Part shown: piece by piece, positions 1-14,712 of the stretch
How the letters are laid out: each line of letters starts with the position of its first letter
Position numbering within the stretch: position 1 is the stretch's first letter
Assembly (NCBI RefSeq): GCF_040712315.1
Contig: NC_134015.1
Span: 7,777,945-7,841,944, forward strand
Reading direction: 5' to 3'
Origin: Castanea sativa
Lineage: Eukaryota; Streptophyta; Magnoliopsida; Fagales; Fagaceae
Length of the DNA stretch: 64,000 bases
The notes under the pieces: generated by a model
The model's database searches: none
Told to the model about the DNA's origin: nothing
What the model saw: the letters and a program-made list of their open reading frames with translations, nothing else
Position numbers and translations under genes: made by a program

Positions 1-9
1 AATTTTTCT

Positions 10-745
10 AAGGGTCTATTTGGTTGGAAATATGGAAAAATAGAAGGATAGAATATTGCGGGAGAATGAAAATGTTGGAGGATAGAAAAGATTTAGTTTT
101 CCCTCATTTGTGTTTGGTTGAAGAGGTGGAAAAGTGTAAGGATAGAAAACTTTTTTGTTTGGTTGAGATAAAAAATGAGAGAATAAAAAATAAAGTTGAT
201 ATAAATTTACCATTATGTCCTTACTAAATATATAAACAAAAAGTAATGCATTTATTATTAAAAAAAATTGTATAATCACTTTAAATTTTTTTTTATAAAA
301 TAAGCAAATGCTAAAAGGATTAAAAAAAATTAAAAAATAAACAAATAAAAACAAACAAAAAGAACCAACGTGCATTGTGCAAAATTTTATCCACATAAAA
401 AAAAATTAAAAATAACAAATAAACAAACAAACCAAGGTGAACGTACTGTGAAGAAATTTTATCCAAGCAAAAAAAAAAGGGGGGGGAAAGACAAAAAGTA
501 GGCCGTTGGAGGGAGAAAGGCAATTTTGTCCAACACATATTTTCCTCTTTTTCTCTCCCATTTTATCCTCATTTTGGAGGGATTAAATTTTGGTGGGCCT
601 GTAGAGAAAATAGCAGGGCCCACCACTTTTCTCTCCCTCTCCCCCTCTCAACCAAACACCCTTTCCACTCATTTTCTCTTTTATTTTCCACTCTTTTTTT
701 CGATCCTCCTTAAAATTCACCCAACAATACATACCCTGAGAGCTA
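10..745. mobile_element. Possible non-autonomous DNA element
   Basis: The left end (AGGGTCTATTTGGTTGG) and the reverse complement of the right end (AGGGTATGTATTGTTGG) agree at about 12 of 17 bases. An internal CAACCAAACACC block near 650 resembles ends common in plant hAT-like MITEs. The interior is purine-rich on the left and pyrimidine-rich on the right, so the strand could fold back. I could not find a target-site duplication, so the boundaries and class are uncertain. No real gene lies here; the reading frames are low-complexity. Confidence 0.35.
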
Positions 746-802
746 AGATGATATTTTTCCCATTCAATTGAATTTGCTAATGAGTTATAAGACAGATCAC
801 AT

Positions 803-1945
803 CTAGGATACAACCAAACTTGAATTCTACCGCTAGCAGTCTTGGAAAATCCTATAAATTTCTCTCTAATGGTGTGTAAAATCTATAAAAGCTTTCCAAA
901 GGCATTAAAAAAACAATTTAAAAAGGAATATGGATGACTAATTATACATAATGAAGAGTTATCTTTGAAGGTTACTTCAATTGATACAATCCTTCTAAAA
1001 TATGTCTTGGTTGTTACTAGTCGTTAATAGGGTTATAAATGAACCAAATCATTTATAAACAGCTTGGTTTTGGCTTGATATAAACTTGTTCATATTAGTT
1101 TATTGATAAACAAGCTAAGTTTGAGCCTTAATTAATTTAAGCTTGTTCAGTAAATGAGTCAAGCCTAAGCAAAAAGGAGAAAAATTTGTCCATAAATAGG
1201 CTCATGACAATGGGTTCAATTAAAAAAAAAATTAATTCCAAACCTTGACTCTTTTATGGGCTTAGTAATAAGCTTGATTTGGGCTTAGAAAATAAACTCA
1301 TATAAACCTTTAATTAATTGGGAGTTAAAACCACTCATACAACCAAAATGGGCTTAGTAATATGCTTGATATGAGTTTGATAATACACTTGTATTGAATC
1401 TCAAGTTCACGAGCTTGATTAACGAATTGAATTGAACCAAGCTGAGCTGAAGCCTTTGGATTATTCGATGAGCTTGAGTTTGACTATTGTTTATTGTCTT
1501 TGTTTGAACTTGAACATTCAATATTCGAAAAATATTCCACTCATTTACAGCCCTACCACAGAGACTAAAAGAAGTCTCATTTTATTTTGTATTTTTTTTT
1601 CAGAATTTGCATGTGTAACTCACTCACTCAAGCGAACATTGAGTAGACCCTCACTGAAGCGAACATATATACGTCTATGTATCCACACGTACTCACTTGA
1701 GCCTCTTTCAAGTGGGCTCACATGAAGTACCGTTTTAGGCCATCTGTTTGTCGTTCTAGGAATTTTGTTTCTCAATTGACATTATGATTGCATGGTGACT
1801 TTATTCGAGCAAGCCTTTAAGATCATCCGAACAAGCCACCAAAATTTAGTTTTTAATGCTTTAATCATTTTTCATTATACAGCCATTAAAGTTGGATTAC
1901 TCATATTACAACCTAGATGTATGTATACACAACAAGTGCAATCAC
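803..1945 (+). repeat. Diverged copy of the L22 upstream flank
   Basis: This stretch aligns in the same orientation to 11,339-13,607. Both begin with a GGATACAA..AATTCTACCGCTAGCA block, share the TTTCTCTCTAATGGTGTG stretch, and end with the same CTTGAGCCTC, CATCTGTTTGTCGTTCTAGG and ATTACTCATATTACAACCTA blocks. The later copy is longer because it contains inserted repeats around 12,030-13,140. The similarity by eye is roughly 80-90 percent with many small indels. It is non-coding. Confidence 0.75.
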
Positions 1946-2045
1946 ACAGAGCCAATCACACATTGTGTTTCTTATGATAGTTTTTTGTCAAGTACCTCAG
2001 ATACCAGAACCAGACAAGCAAAAAGAACAGATGTTCAGCAGTAGG
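1946..2045 (-). pseudogene. Relic of ribosomal protein L22 exon 2
   Basis: About 100 bases match 7,668-7,767, the end of the L22 intron and the start of its last exon on the minus strand. The match includes the CACATTGTGTTTCTT and TTTTTTGTCAA blocks and the intron side with AGAACAGATGTT. The reading frame is broken by small indels, and both the rest of the exon and the first exon are missing. It abuts the copied upstream flank at 803-1,945, so the join looks like the junction of an old duplication of the L22 locus. Confidence 0.7.
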
Positions 2046-2479
2046 ATTCTGCTCTGAGGCCTTGACTGTCACCAAAATTTATGGGGTTAAGAGTTACTCT
2101 TTATATCAACAACACTGTCAATCATGACTCTGACCCAAAAAACCAGTCGTATATCAGTACTTTAATTTGCAAATGCCACTGAAGCTCTCCAGTGAACTTA
2201 AGAGCACAAATATATCAATTGTAAATACAACAAAAGATGTTCTTAAAGTAATTAAATAATAATTTAATTAGTTAACAAATATATAAACTTCACCTCATAA
2301 ACTGGCTTTGGTTTCGGTAGCTTATATGCATATGTGAAACAAAAAGCTAAAAGTTAGTTTTCCAAAAAACTGAAACTTAAATTATTTGAAATAAAGCCAA
2401 GACAAAAAGTTGTGTGTGACCCCAAATAATACAAAAAATTAGCTTATAATCAAATGCCAAACTAACACACTAAAACAAC

Positions 2480-4863
2480 TTAAGCTTTACAATTAAGCTT
2501 AGATAAGATGTCATTGATGATCCAGTTTGCCATATTCTGGTATGCCTTTTGTGTCATATAAATTCCATCCCAACTGATGCGTTCATCTGGATTGGGACAA
2601 ACTGGTACATCACGACCTCCACACATATTTTCCAAGGTAAAGTCATAAGCACCTCCAACACCACAGCAAGATTTTTGAACAGAAGCAGCATCAAATCCTG
2701 TCCATTGTGAAACAATCAAAATTGCATTACTGAATCTCTGTCATATACAGTTATATATTGTTCTAGCAATTTTTTAGAATTAGACAGTAACTCACCAAGA
2801 TGTGCAGCATTATGGTAAACATATTGGAAAGCATTGTAATAATCACCATATACTATAACAGCATTAGGATTTTCTTTTATCAAATCTCCAATGGCTTGTT
2901 TGAGTTGATTATTGTGATATGTTGACAAAGTATTCAATCCCTTTAGGCAGTGAAATTCATCATAATGAGCTGAATTGTTGGTGTGCAATATTGTAAGATA
3001 AATTGGTAAACAGCCAATTGGGAAGTTTCCAGGGACAACCACTCTTACAGCACCATAACCAATGACCCTCTACAAACAATGTCATAGAATAAGGACTCAA
3101 TAATCATGTTAGGGAAATTTGCAAGGAAAAGTTAGAAGAATTTGTTTTGTTTACTAAGAAAACATACTGTGACAGCATCCTTAATTGCTTTGACAACTTT
3201 TGGAACCAAACTTCTGACCTCCTCAAAGGTTTTGCCTTGAATCAATGGATAGTTATAATCATTTCCTCCGATTTCTCCCACCATAAATAGGCTTGTTTTA
3301 AGCTTCTCAACACAATCTATCAAAAAACAAAACAAAACAAAAAAAAAACAATTATATAGGCAAAAATATAGGTTTAGTCCTTAAATTTGAGTCAGGTTGA
3401 AACTTGGAAGACTAAAAAAAGATCTTTCAAATTTCATAAACTAGAACCAGACAAATTTTAGGGGCCAATCTAATATCATATCCTACATTTAACTTAGTAT
3501 TACATTATTTACATACTTAATTCAAATGAGAGGCTAACCATCATGATCGAAACAGATATTACTGAAAAAGGTGGACGTCCAATCCAATTGCACACTAAGA
3601 GAACTGTCAGCAAATGGTGACGAATTATTCTTTTCTCCAGGGACACTTAAAGGCAAGGCAGTGGCACCAGCCACTGCAAAATTCACCCCATGACCACGAA
3701 CAAATAATGCATCCTTATTCAAGTAGGGAGAAAGAAATGGAATTCCAGCTGATTCAGCTGTGAAATTATAGAACCCAAAAAAAAAATTAGTATAACACAA
3801 AGTCGCATTCCACAAAAAAATAATAAATAAACAAAGGAATAAATTTTGTATAGTTCCCTCGGCTAAGTAAAATTCAAACAAAACAAATCACGCTTAGCCT
3901 AAAAACAGAACCAAGTGTCTTTTCCAGACTCAGTAACTTTTTTGTAATATGAACTTTATAGTAGGCAACTTTGGTTTCTTGATGTAGCGTTGCAGGAAAG
4001 ATACATAAATAATTGAAAGGAGAGAAATCAAAACCTAAAGAACTTAATTAAGACAAAAGAATCCAAAAGTCAAGAGTCTTGTAACTCAACTGGTTAGCAC
4101 CTCCTGATATTTCTAATGGAGACATCCACGGTTCAATTCCCTCATGCCCAACTATCGAATTAAATATTTAAAAAAAATGAAAGGAATCCAAAAAAAAAGG
4201 AAGTATGAATTATTTATCATCTTGAAATTATGTTACAACCATAACCATGATTACCATCGACACCATCATTATCATTATTGTTATTACTAGCTAGTAGTGT
4301 ACAACATAATTATAAAAGTAAAACAGCACCCAATTCCCCCCTGACCCACGCAAACAAACTGACACTGTAAAGCTTTATTTTTTTTTTTTTAAAGCTATCT
4401 AAAATCAATGGAGCCTGAAAACTTTTGCAAACAGTCTTATCAGTTGCCAGTTGGTCACGTTGTTGCTTCTTTATTCCTTCAAAAAAGAACAGCATTATAA
4501 AAATCTCAAGCAACAAAGCAGTTTCTTTCTTACTTTTTTATAAACCATCATCAACTAAATAAAAACATAAACATCAACAAGTTTAATATGATTCTTACCA
4601 ATATAATCAATCATTAGCAACCCATTGGAGCACCTTCCAGTTGATTTCTTGAAGGTTTCGCCATATGGAAAATGAGCATAAGGCACAGCTGGGTTCTCAA
4701 TAATAAAGTTGCCTGTGTCAGAGATAGAGTCCCCAAGGTTATATATTCCATCAAACTTGCAAACCTTAAGGGAGTTTGCATCAATGCAATCATGTGGAAC
4801 AAAAAGAAGAGAGAAAGCATTGAGAGTGAGAAGCAAAGAGAAAACTGATTTGCTGGTAGCCAT
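2480..4863 (-). CDS. GDSL esterase/lipase, five exons
   Basis: A secreted GDSL-family esterase/lipase of the acetylajmalan-esterase-like subgroup, 374 residues. Exons on the minus strand are 4863-4599, 3757-3539, 3316-3168, 3069-2796 and 2697-2480. All junctions are GT-AG and stay in frame. A hydrophobic signal peptide occupies about residues 1-29. Block I is GDSISDTGN with Ser46 as nucleophile, the block III GGND has Asn180, and a CCGVGG stretch sits near 313-318. Block V reads WDGIYMT: Asp346 is present, but the usual catalytic His is Tyr349. An upstream in-frame ATG at 4875 would add four residues; I chose 4863 because it gives the usual MA- start before the signal peptide. Intron 1 holds a SINE. 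The fold and family are clear; hydrolytic activity is doubtful without the His. Confidence 0.92.
4069..4179 (+). mobile_element. tRNA-derived SINE in GDSL intron 1
   Basis: An A-box-like AACTCAACTGGTTAGCACC and a B box GGTTCAATTCC are spaced as in a tRNA-derived polymerase III promoter, followed by an A-rich tail. Flanking direct repeats AAAAGAATCCAAAA (4055-4068) and AAAGGAATCCAAAA (4180-4193) differ at one base and serve as the target-site duplication. It lies antisense to the host gene. It is not a tRNA gene because no cloverleaf can be drawn beyond the box regions. Confidence 0.75.
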
Positions 4864-5245
4864 GATTTGCTGCAAGAGAAAGAAGCACTTGGTTTTGGTT
4901 ATGATAAGAAGTTATGGAATGCAAGCAAGCACGTCGTGCATGTGTTATTTCCAACTAGTTGATCATATCCTGCCTTAATTTTTTTCGAAAAATGCTGTTA
5001 TATATTACAACAAAGTACACAGGTTGTTTCCATTTTAAGGGTATGTTAGTAAATTAGAGCTTTTAAAGCTCTTTTTTCAATAATAATAATAATATATTAG
5101 ATAATAAATGTCCTAAGAGCGTAGGTTAAAGTGCACTTAAGGATCTATTAAATAATACTTTTATACTCTCTTTTTTATATAAGAAATATTTTTATATTTT
5201 ATTATGCACAAATATTTAAAACACAATTATAATGAATTTATTCTC
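4864..5245. other. Upstream region of the GDSL gene
   Basis: This is AT-rich intergenic DNA upstream of the minus-strand GDSL start. I see no additional gene, and no TATA box or start site that I would assign with confidence. Confidence 0.4.
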
Positions 5246-5698
5246 TTCTTGAATAATTAATATAACATACAAAAATATACTTTAAATCAAAAGGTTTAAG
5301 TTGAATGGGTATACAATTAATTATGTTATCTTAACTACTCGTTCTTCTCATCTTTATTCAATATGGGACTTCACTCACACGTGTAACTCCAACAATCTCC
5401 CCCTCACATGTCAGTCTCTGCCTTAAGTACACACACGTTGTTCATCCTCCAACTGCGAAAAGAACCTTGATAACCTTGCCACATTTGCCCACACCACCAT
5501 GGGTTCTAATACGTCCACTTGTTGGGAAGATAAATATTTTGTGGAACTTCCTTGAATAATTAATATAACATATAGAAACACAGTTTAACCCAAAAGGCCT
5601 AAACGAAATAGGTATGTACTTAATTATGTTATATTAATCACTTATTTTTCTCATCTTTATTTAATGTAAGACTTCACTCACACATATAACACAACAAC
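5246..5698. repeat. Two diverged direct repeats of about 150 bp
   Basis: Copies at about 5,246-5,395 and 5,547-5,698 share CTTGAATAATTAATATAACA at the left, a TTAATTATGTTAT block, and GACTTCACTCACAC at the right. They are separated by about 150 bases of unrelated sequence. The shape suggests a decayed element with paired ends, but no coding or diagnostic terminus is visible. Confidence 0.55.
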
Positions 5699-5786
5699 AT
5701 ATACACTTAAATTGGGTTAAAGTATAATTTTTATATTATATCACCAAAACAAATATTCCTACAAACAAATAAATTATTGACATGTG

Positions 5787-6230
5787 TTTTTTTTTTTTTT
5801 TTTTTTTTTGAGAATCTAGATCCAAATGTCAAGTTTATTTCATAAAAGGACAAAGATTACAAAGCATCATGAGTCACTAGAGGAGCTATATCATCAAGAC
5901 AGGAATCAATCCAAACCTATAGGCTGTAGCTCACTGCCAGAATTAGCTTTCATGGCCAAAAAATGGGCAACTGAATTGCCTATTCATTTCATATGGGAGA
6001 AATTACAACTTAAACCACTAGAAAGAAACAGGATATCACTAATCACATTACCATACTTAGGATTTCCACAATCTCCAGTTAGGACACCCTTGATGATAAT
6101 TTCTGCACCTCTCAAAACTACACTAAAAAAATACTCAATTCTTTTGCAAAAATCAAAGCTCTTCTACAGGCCAAAGCCTCGACCACAGTTGGGGATATAG
6201 ATTACAGGATTCTTCCAATCATGGCCCCAA
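5787..6230 (-). mobile_element. LINE 3' end, RNase H-like fragment
   Basis: Read on the minus strand this encodes the C-terminal part of the RNase H-like domain typical of plant non-LTR retrotransposons. It includes GNSVAHFLA followed by a short tail. It then runs through a short 3' UTR into a poly(A) tail, seen here as about 23 Ts at 5,787-5,809. The frame is broken in places and everything upstream is lost, as is usual for a 5'-truncated LINE. Confidence 0.7.
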
Positions 6231-6689
6231 GGGCTTTCCCCATTGAAATGTGTATTTATTTCGTCTAAAATTGTGTATTATATAGTTTGCAGGTTAAAGA
6301 ATAAAGTAAATTTAATGTCAGGATGCAAAATGTAACAAGGATTATAGGTTATGGTGTAAAATGTGAACTTGAATAGTTTAGAATGCAAAGTGTAAATTAG
6401 AGTATAGACGCAAATGAAACCCAATTTCTAACATGCGAAGTCAAATGTGTCAGTTCTACCAAATAAGATCTCTACTTAAAATTAAAATTTGAAGATAGAG
6501 AATTGGGGATCCATGTTTTATTCTCATACTTTGATGTTATCCATATTCCTTGCCTTTATTTGGAAGGGGAATGAATTCCATGTAAAAAAATGGAAGGCGA
6601 AGAAACAAAACTAGTAGTATTTTTTTTAACAAAATCCTATCCTGTCTATTTTAAAACTAAAACCAAAAAATATAAAAACAATAATACTT

Positions 6690-7043
6690 TAACAACACAT
6701 AAAGCTTTACAGTTCTTGTATGACCTCGGTTTCCAAAATGCTGTACTCAAAGGGGATTCGCTAGGTCTAATCCAAGCTTTGAAGGTAGAAGACCATAATC
6801 TGTCCCCACTGGGTTTATTGGTTGAGGATGTCAAGTTGTTTGCAAATAATTTTGTAAGTTTGTCGTATTCTCACATTAAGAGAAACGGAAATAGTGTAGC
6901 TTATAATCTGACGAAACATCCTATACGCATTCCAAATTTTCAAGTATGGATGAAAGATGTTCTACCACATATTTTGTTTTTACATTCAGATGTAGTTTGA
7001 TTTTCAGTAATAAAATCACACAAGTTCATTCTCAAAAAAAAAA
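6690..7043 (+). mobile_element. LINE 3' end, second RNase H-like fragment
   Basis: About 100 codons run open to a stop at 7,000. They show the RNase H-like pattern of plant LINEs: DLGF then LKGDS, a GLLVEDVK stretch, SYSHIKRNGNSVAYNL and a C-terminal VWMKDVLP. A 3' UTR with AATAAA-like sequence (AATAAAATC near 7,009) ends in about ten As at 7,034-7,043. It faces the LINE fragment at 5,787-6,230 in the opposite orientation. The reading frame before about 6,690 is not family sequence. Confidence 0.75.
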
Positions 7044-7591
7044 GATGGCTGAGCTCTTTTGCTCAACAAATAAAAAATGATGGTTGAGCTCTTTTAATAA
7101 TTGCACCCATTGTCAACATTTACCACAACTAAATTAAAGACAGCCTGCTGACGTCCTATCCATTGGTTTCACAACAAGTGAACTAGATAAATAACACCAT
7201 AGAGCTAGTAACCATTTCTTTTAAGTACAACATTTTAAAATTATAATTATGTAGTAACAAGTTTTTGTAAATAAAGCATTAAAGGTGGAGAAGTATGCAA
7301 AAGAAAGAATCAAGCACAATTTGTAACCTCAACCAAAAGTTGCTTGGAACTCCAATTCAATGCATCAAAACAACAAAGCTGGATTCAACAATGACAAACT
7401 TTCTATATTACCAATCCAACAAAATAGGAATATTGTAAAATCTCTAATTTTAATCAGCAAAATTGTTAAACCACATCAGTTTCATCAAAAAGCAGCATCC
7501 CAAAAGGCAATACTAAGCAGCAAATGAAAGAGCCCTGAATGGCAGTGATAAGGTAAATGAGAGTCTTAAATGACTAAGCCAATTCAGATGT

Positions 7592-10309
<2,718 letters not shown>

Positions 10310-11345
10310 CTTCGATTATCCTCTATAATCCACACAAAATAAAACATATTTATCAAATTTCTTTGTATGAATCACTGATAAATAAAACAACAAACACACT
10401 ACCTCAACTCAACTTGCATTATACCTCAAAAATATTTATTGATAGAGGCACCAAAGCAAACACCCCTCTCCCCCTAATAAAAGCACATACATCTACTATT
10501 TTTTTCCCCTCTGCTATTTGCACAATTGAATACCAAATGCCTTTGAAATACGCATCTAGAATGCAAATGACATACTCCCTATACATACACAAATCAATAC
10601 ATAAATGTACATTTTGCTTCTTTTTTTCTTTTCTTTTTTTAGAATACTAAGTATTTAACACACACACAAAGGAAGAGGGGAGAAAGTCTTAAGTACATTT
10701 TGCTTATTAAATCCATGTAAAAGAGTCATTTAAATTTAAAAGCAAACCACATATACATACATATATAAACAAATAAATGTGAAGAACTATACTATCGGGT
10801 CAATACAGGAACCATAAACATCATCCAGCAAATCCCATCTACACATAACCATCTATTGAGCTAATATTTGACATATAAACTACCAAATATACATCACACA
10901 GATAATGTCATACGCACATTAAAACCTAGGAAAGTAAGACAAACCCAGTTACAGTATCTTAGTATTTCGAATAGTAACGTCATGAATCAACGAAAGTCTC
11001 AAACAAAATGTGGATTATTACAACCATTTTGGCCTCTGTGTAAAATACCCATAAGCAACAAATGCAATTAAAACAACAAACAAAAACAAAACTTTTCATA
11101 AACCCAAAAATCTAAACATAAAAAACGACAAAACCCCATGTTGTTTCATATCATATCCTCTTCATTTCCCCCCACAATCCCAATCATATCATTCAGAAAC
11201 TCATTTTCCTTCACTTAACCTTGTTTTCTCAGCAACCAAACACAGACACAGAGAGAGAGAGAGAGGTACCGAGTTACAGAGCTTGGAGCTAAGTGGCGTG
11301 AGAGATGGGAATGGAATACGAGAGAGGGTGTGGAGGCTTCAAGGA
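10310..11345 (-). promoter_or_regulatory. L22 leader exon, leader intron and near promoter
   Basis: On the minus strand a pyrimidine-rich leader (CTCTCTCGTATTCC region, about 11,340-11,270) ends at a GT donor at 11,269-11,268. A TTATAG acceptor lies 14-15 bases before the ATG. Leader introns of this kind are common in plant ribosomal-protein genes. A short GA repeat lies at about 11,250-11,265. The exact transcription start is not visible, and there is no other gene here. Confidence 0.5.
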
Positions 11346-13610
11346 TACAAACAACCCGGAATTCTACCGCTAGCAATCTCTGGAAATCCTGTAAATTTCT
11401 CTCTAATGGTGTGCAAAATCTATAAAAGCTTTCTAAAAGCTTTATAAAAAATAAAAAATAAAAAATAACAAAATAACAAAAAAGGAATATGGATGACCAT
11501 TTATACAAAATGAAAGAATTGTCTTTGAAAAGTTACTATGGTTGATACAAGGCTTGATTTGATAAAACACTCTAAAACATGTTTTGGTTGTTACTTGTTA
11601 CCGTTCATTAATAGAATTATAAATGAACCAAATCATCCACAAATGGCTTTGGCTTGATTTGATAAAATATTCATTCATATTTGTTTATTGATAAACAAAC
11701 TAAGTATGAGCTTTAATAAGTTTAATCAAAAAGTCAAGTCTAAGCAAAATAAAATAAAATAAAATAACCAAATTTAAGTTCTTTTTACAAGCTTGGTAAT
11801 AAGCTTGATATGGGTTTACAAAATAATCTCATATAAAATTTTAACTTGTTGGGAATTGGGACTAGCCATCCAACTAAAATTGACTTAAAAATATAATATT
11901 GAGCTGATAACGTATGTGCATTGGATTTTGAGCTCAAGAGCATGATATTGAACTCGAGTTTAAGCTTAATTAATGAATCAAGGCAAGTTAAGTAAAACTC
12001 AAGCTTAGAGGCATACAGCCAACTTGCCAACCTGCCAAAACTGACTCAACCCAACCCAATCTGTCGGTTTTTAGGGCTTAGTGAATTGTGTTGGTTTACA
12101 ATTTTTTTATAGCGGGCCGGGTTGGGTTCGGGCCATAAAATTTCAAACACGCCAAACCCAACCCAACCCACCTAGGGGTGGCAATTCGTGTTCGCGTGTC
12201 GGGTTCGTGTCGTGTCAAGTCATGAGTATTCGACTACATAGGTCAACACTAACCCGACCTGTTTATTAAACGGGTCAAGATTTCTCAACCCTAACACGAC
12301 CCATTTATTAAACGGGTCAGTCGTGTCGACCTGTTTATCAGATTTTATCAAAATGAAAAATAAAAATTAATGAAAAAACAAACAAATAAATATTTTTAAT
12401 ATAAAATTTAGAACTAACCAGTAACTGCATCACAAATAATCATTCAAAGTTAAAGCATATCCCAATATCACAAATAATCAATCACAATATGTCAAAGAAA
12501 ATAAATCACAACAACTAATAAGTTTATATACCTAGAGTTTGAAGGGTATATTGGTAAAATATCATTTAATTAAACGGGTCAGACGGGTCAAACAGGTTCT
12601 ATGTGTTCAACCCTAACCCAACCCATTTATTAAACGGGTTAGTCGTGTCAACCCGAATATGACACGAACCCGTTAAGCCTCAACCCATAACCTGCTAATT
12701 TCGTGTCGTGTCGTGTCGGGTTCGCGGGTCGTGTCAAATTTTGCCACCCCTATACCCACCCATATATTTAAAATATATTATATAATTAATAAATTTTTTA
12801 AAATAACCAGTTGTTCCTATCTTATATAAAAACCAATTTGTTCACACAAACCCTAGTAAATTACTATTATTGTTTAGTCATTAGTGTTGTTTATTTTTAA
12901 GGAGCTACATTAATACTAATCTTTGGGTTTTTTTCATATATTTATATTTATATTTTTTTTGCTCAATTTAATAATAATAGTATAAAAAAATTGTCCAATC
13001 CATAGGTTCAACCCAAACCAACCCGACCCATGTGGATTGGATTGGGTTGGGTTGAACTTATATGATGGATTGAGTTATTATTTAACCCACCATAGTGGAT
13101 TGGGTTAAAAAATCCTTCCATCCTGACCTATGCACACCCTACTCAACCTTTTAGACTACTTGACGAGCTCCAACATTCAATGCTCCAAAAGGATAGGCTT
13201 GTTATAGCCCTGGCCTTTAAAGACTAAAAAACACTTTTTTTTTTTTTGGGTAGAATTTGCATATTATGTAACTGTGTCGCTCAAGCGAGCATTGAGTAAG
13301 CCCTCACTCAAGCTTACATATACACATCTATATAATCCGCATGTACTCACTTGAGCCTCTCTCAACTCTCAAGTGAGCTCATTTGAATTACCGTTTAGGC
13401 CATCTGTTTGTCGTTCTAGGATTTTTGTTTCTCAATTGGCATTGTGATTGCACAGTGACTTTACTCGAGCACGCCTTAAGCTTCCTCAAACAAACCGCTA
13501 AAACTTAATTTTTAATGTTTTAATCATTTTTCATTATACAACCATTGAAGTTGGATTACTCATATTACAACCTAAATGTATGTATGCATATATACAACAA
13601 GTGCAACTGC
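11345..13610. repeat. L22 upstream flank, parent copy of the 803-1,945 duplicate
   Basis: This matches 803-1,945 in the same orientation but is interrupted by a GC-richer block (12,030-13,140) with many GGGTTGGGTT and CGGGTC repeats. That block appears to be a composite of nested elements absent from the first copy. There is no coding potential beyond short frames. Confidence 0.65.
12174..12752. mobile_element. MITE with GGGGTGGCAA inverted ends
   Basis: The left end TAGGGGTGGCAATT and the reverse complement of the right end, ATAGGGGTGGCAAAATTT, are inverted repeats. Internal CGTGTCGGGTTCGTGTCGTG runs mirror each other over about 45 bases. ACCCACC occurs directly outside both ends and may be a 7-bp target duplication. 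The interior repeats TTATTAAACGGGTCA. There is no transposase. The class is uncertain. Confidence 0.65.
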
Positions 13611-14112
13611 TACTCACTTGCACATTTCTAACACTTGTACATGTATAGTACTTGATGCCTTATCATGAGCCTAAGGAAGACTTTGATGACTGGTGTAATT
13701 TGCCAAACACTCAAAACAATAAATAGAATGAAAAAGGTTTTCAGTTAAAGCTCCACTTTCTACAATAATACCAAACGGACACTAAAGTCTACCATTAATA
13801 GTTATAAAACTTCTAGTTTCTGCGAACTTTAATTTTTTAGTTTATTGATAAAATCTTATGATTTAATGATACTTGTTGCTTCTTCTCATGTTTGATTTTA
13901 AATCCCGTTTTCCCACTAGTTCTACGGGAAAAAAAGAAAGAAGGAATTTAAACTAAGCTTTTTTTTTAACAGCAAATTCCTAGTATCCTAACTAAAGCAG
14001 TTTCTCAACAAAAAAATCCTAACTAAAGCAAAGGTAAGGCTTTTTATCTTCTTCTTTTTGCGGGTAATAATTACTATTACCATGTTAATTTAGAATTATT
14101 ATTTTTAGTTCT
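13611..14112. other. Intergenic, nothing recognised
   Basis: AT-rich sequence with no coding signal and no clear element ends. Confidence 0.4.
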
Positions 14113-14120
14113 ATTTGGAG

Positions 14121-14678
14121 CAGTGGTGGCTCAATGGGAGAGCCAAATAGGCAATCGCTTAAGGCCCCCCAATGAAAAAAGGCCTCTAAGTTTTTACCAA
14201 TAAAAATATTTTTGTACCAATAGAAGTATTAATTAAGCCCTAAATATTCACCAATAAATAAAAAATAATTATTTTTTATCAAAGAAAAACCAGTTAAAGA
14301 AAAATATTTTCATTGGATGGGTCAATCATTTAGTATCTCACATATAAATGTTAAAAGAACGCATTAATCTTACACTAGTAAATAAATTTATACTCAAATT
14401 CTATTTAGAAATATCAAATATATAACTTTATTAAACTTTTCAATCGTAATTTTTTAGTATTTGGTAACTTCAATCAATAAATAGTGTTTATTTTAGTTGT
14501 ATAGTCATTGAGTAATGCGATAGGTTCATTTTAATTTATTATTTTTTTCTACAAAAATATATTTTAAATGAAAAAAAAATCAAAAGTTAAATAAATATTC
14601 TATTAATATTCAAAATATAATAATAGACCTCACTTAAAGTTATTGCCTTAGGCCCCACAATGCCTTGAGCCGGCCCTG
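14121..14678. mobile_element. hAT-type non-autonomous element
   Basis: The left end CAGTGGTGGCTCA and the reverse complement of the right end, CAGGGCCGGCTCA, are terminal inverted repeats. They are extended inside by GGCCCCCCAATG against GGCCCCACAATG. The 8-bp target duplication ATTTGGAG is perfect at 14,113-14,120 and 14,679-14,686. The interior (558 bp in all) is AT-rich without a transposase. It is related in its ends to the element at 8,271-8,864. Confidence 0.9.
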
Positions 14679-14712
14679 ATTTGGAGTTTAATTGCTTAAT
14701 AGTTAATACCAT

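Noticed and set aside
1..400. Long minus-strand frame rich in Phe and Leu
   Set aside because: It is the translation of A/T-rich DNA with no family resemblance.
4069..4179. Possible tRNA gene
   Set aside because: Only the A and B boxes fit. No acceptor stem or anticodon arm forms, and flanking target duplications with an A-rich tail show it is a SINE.
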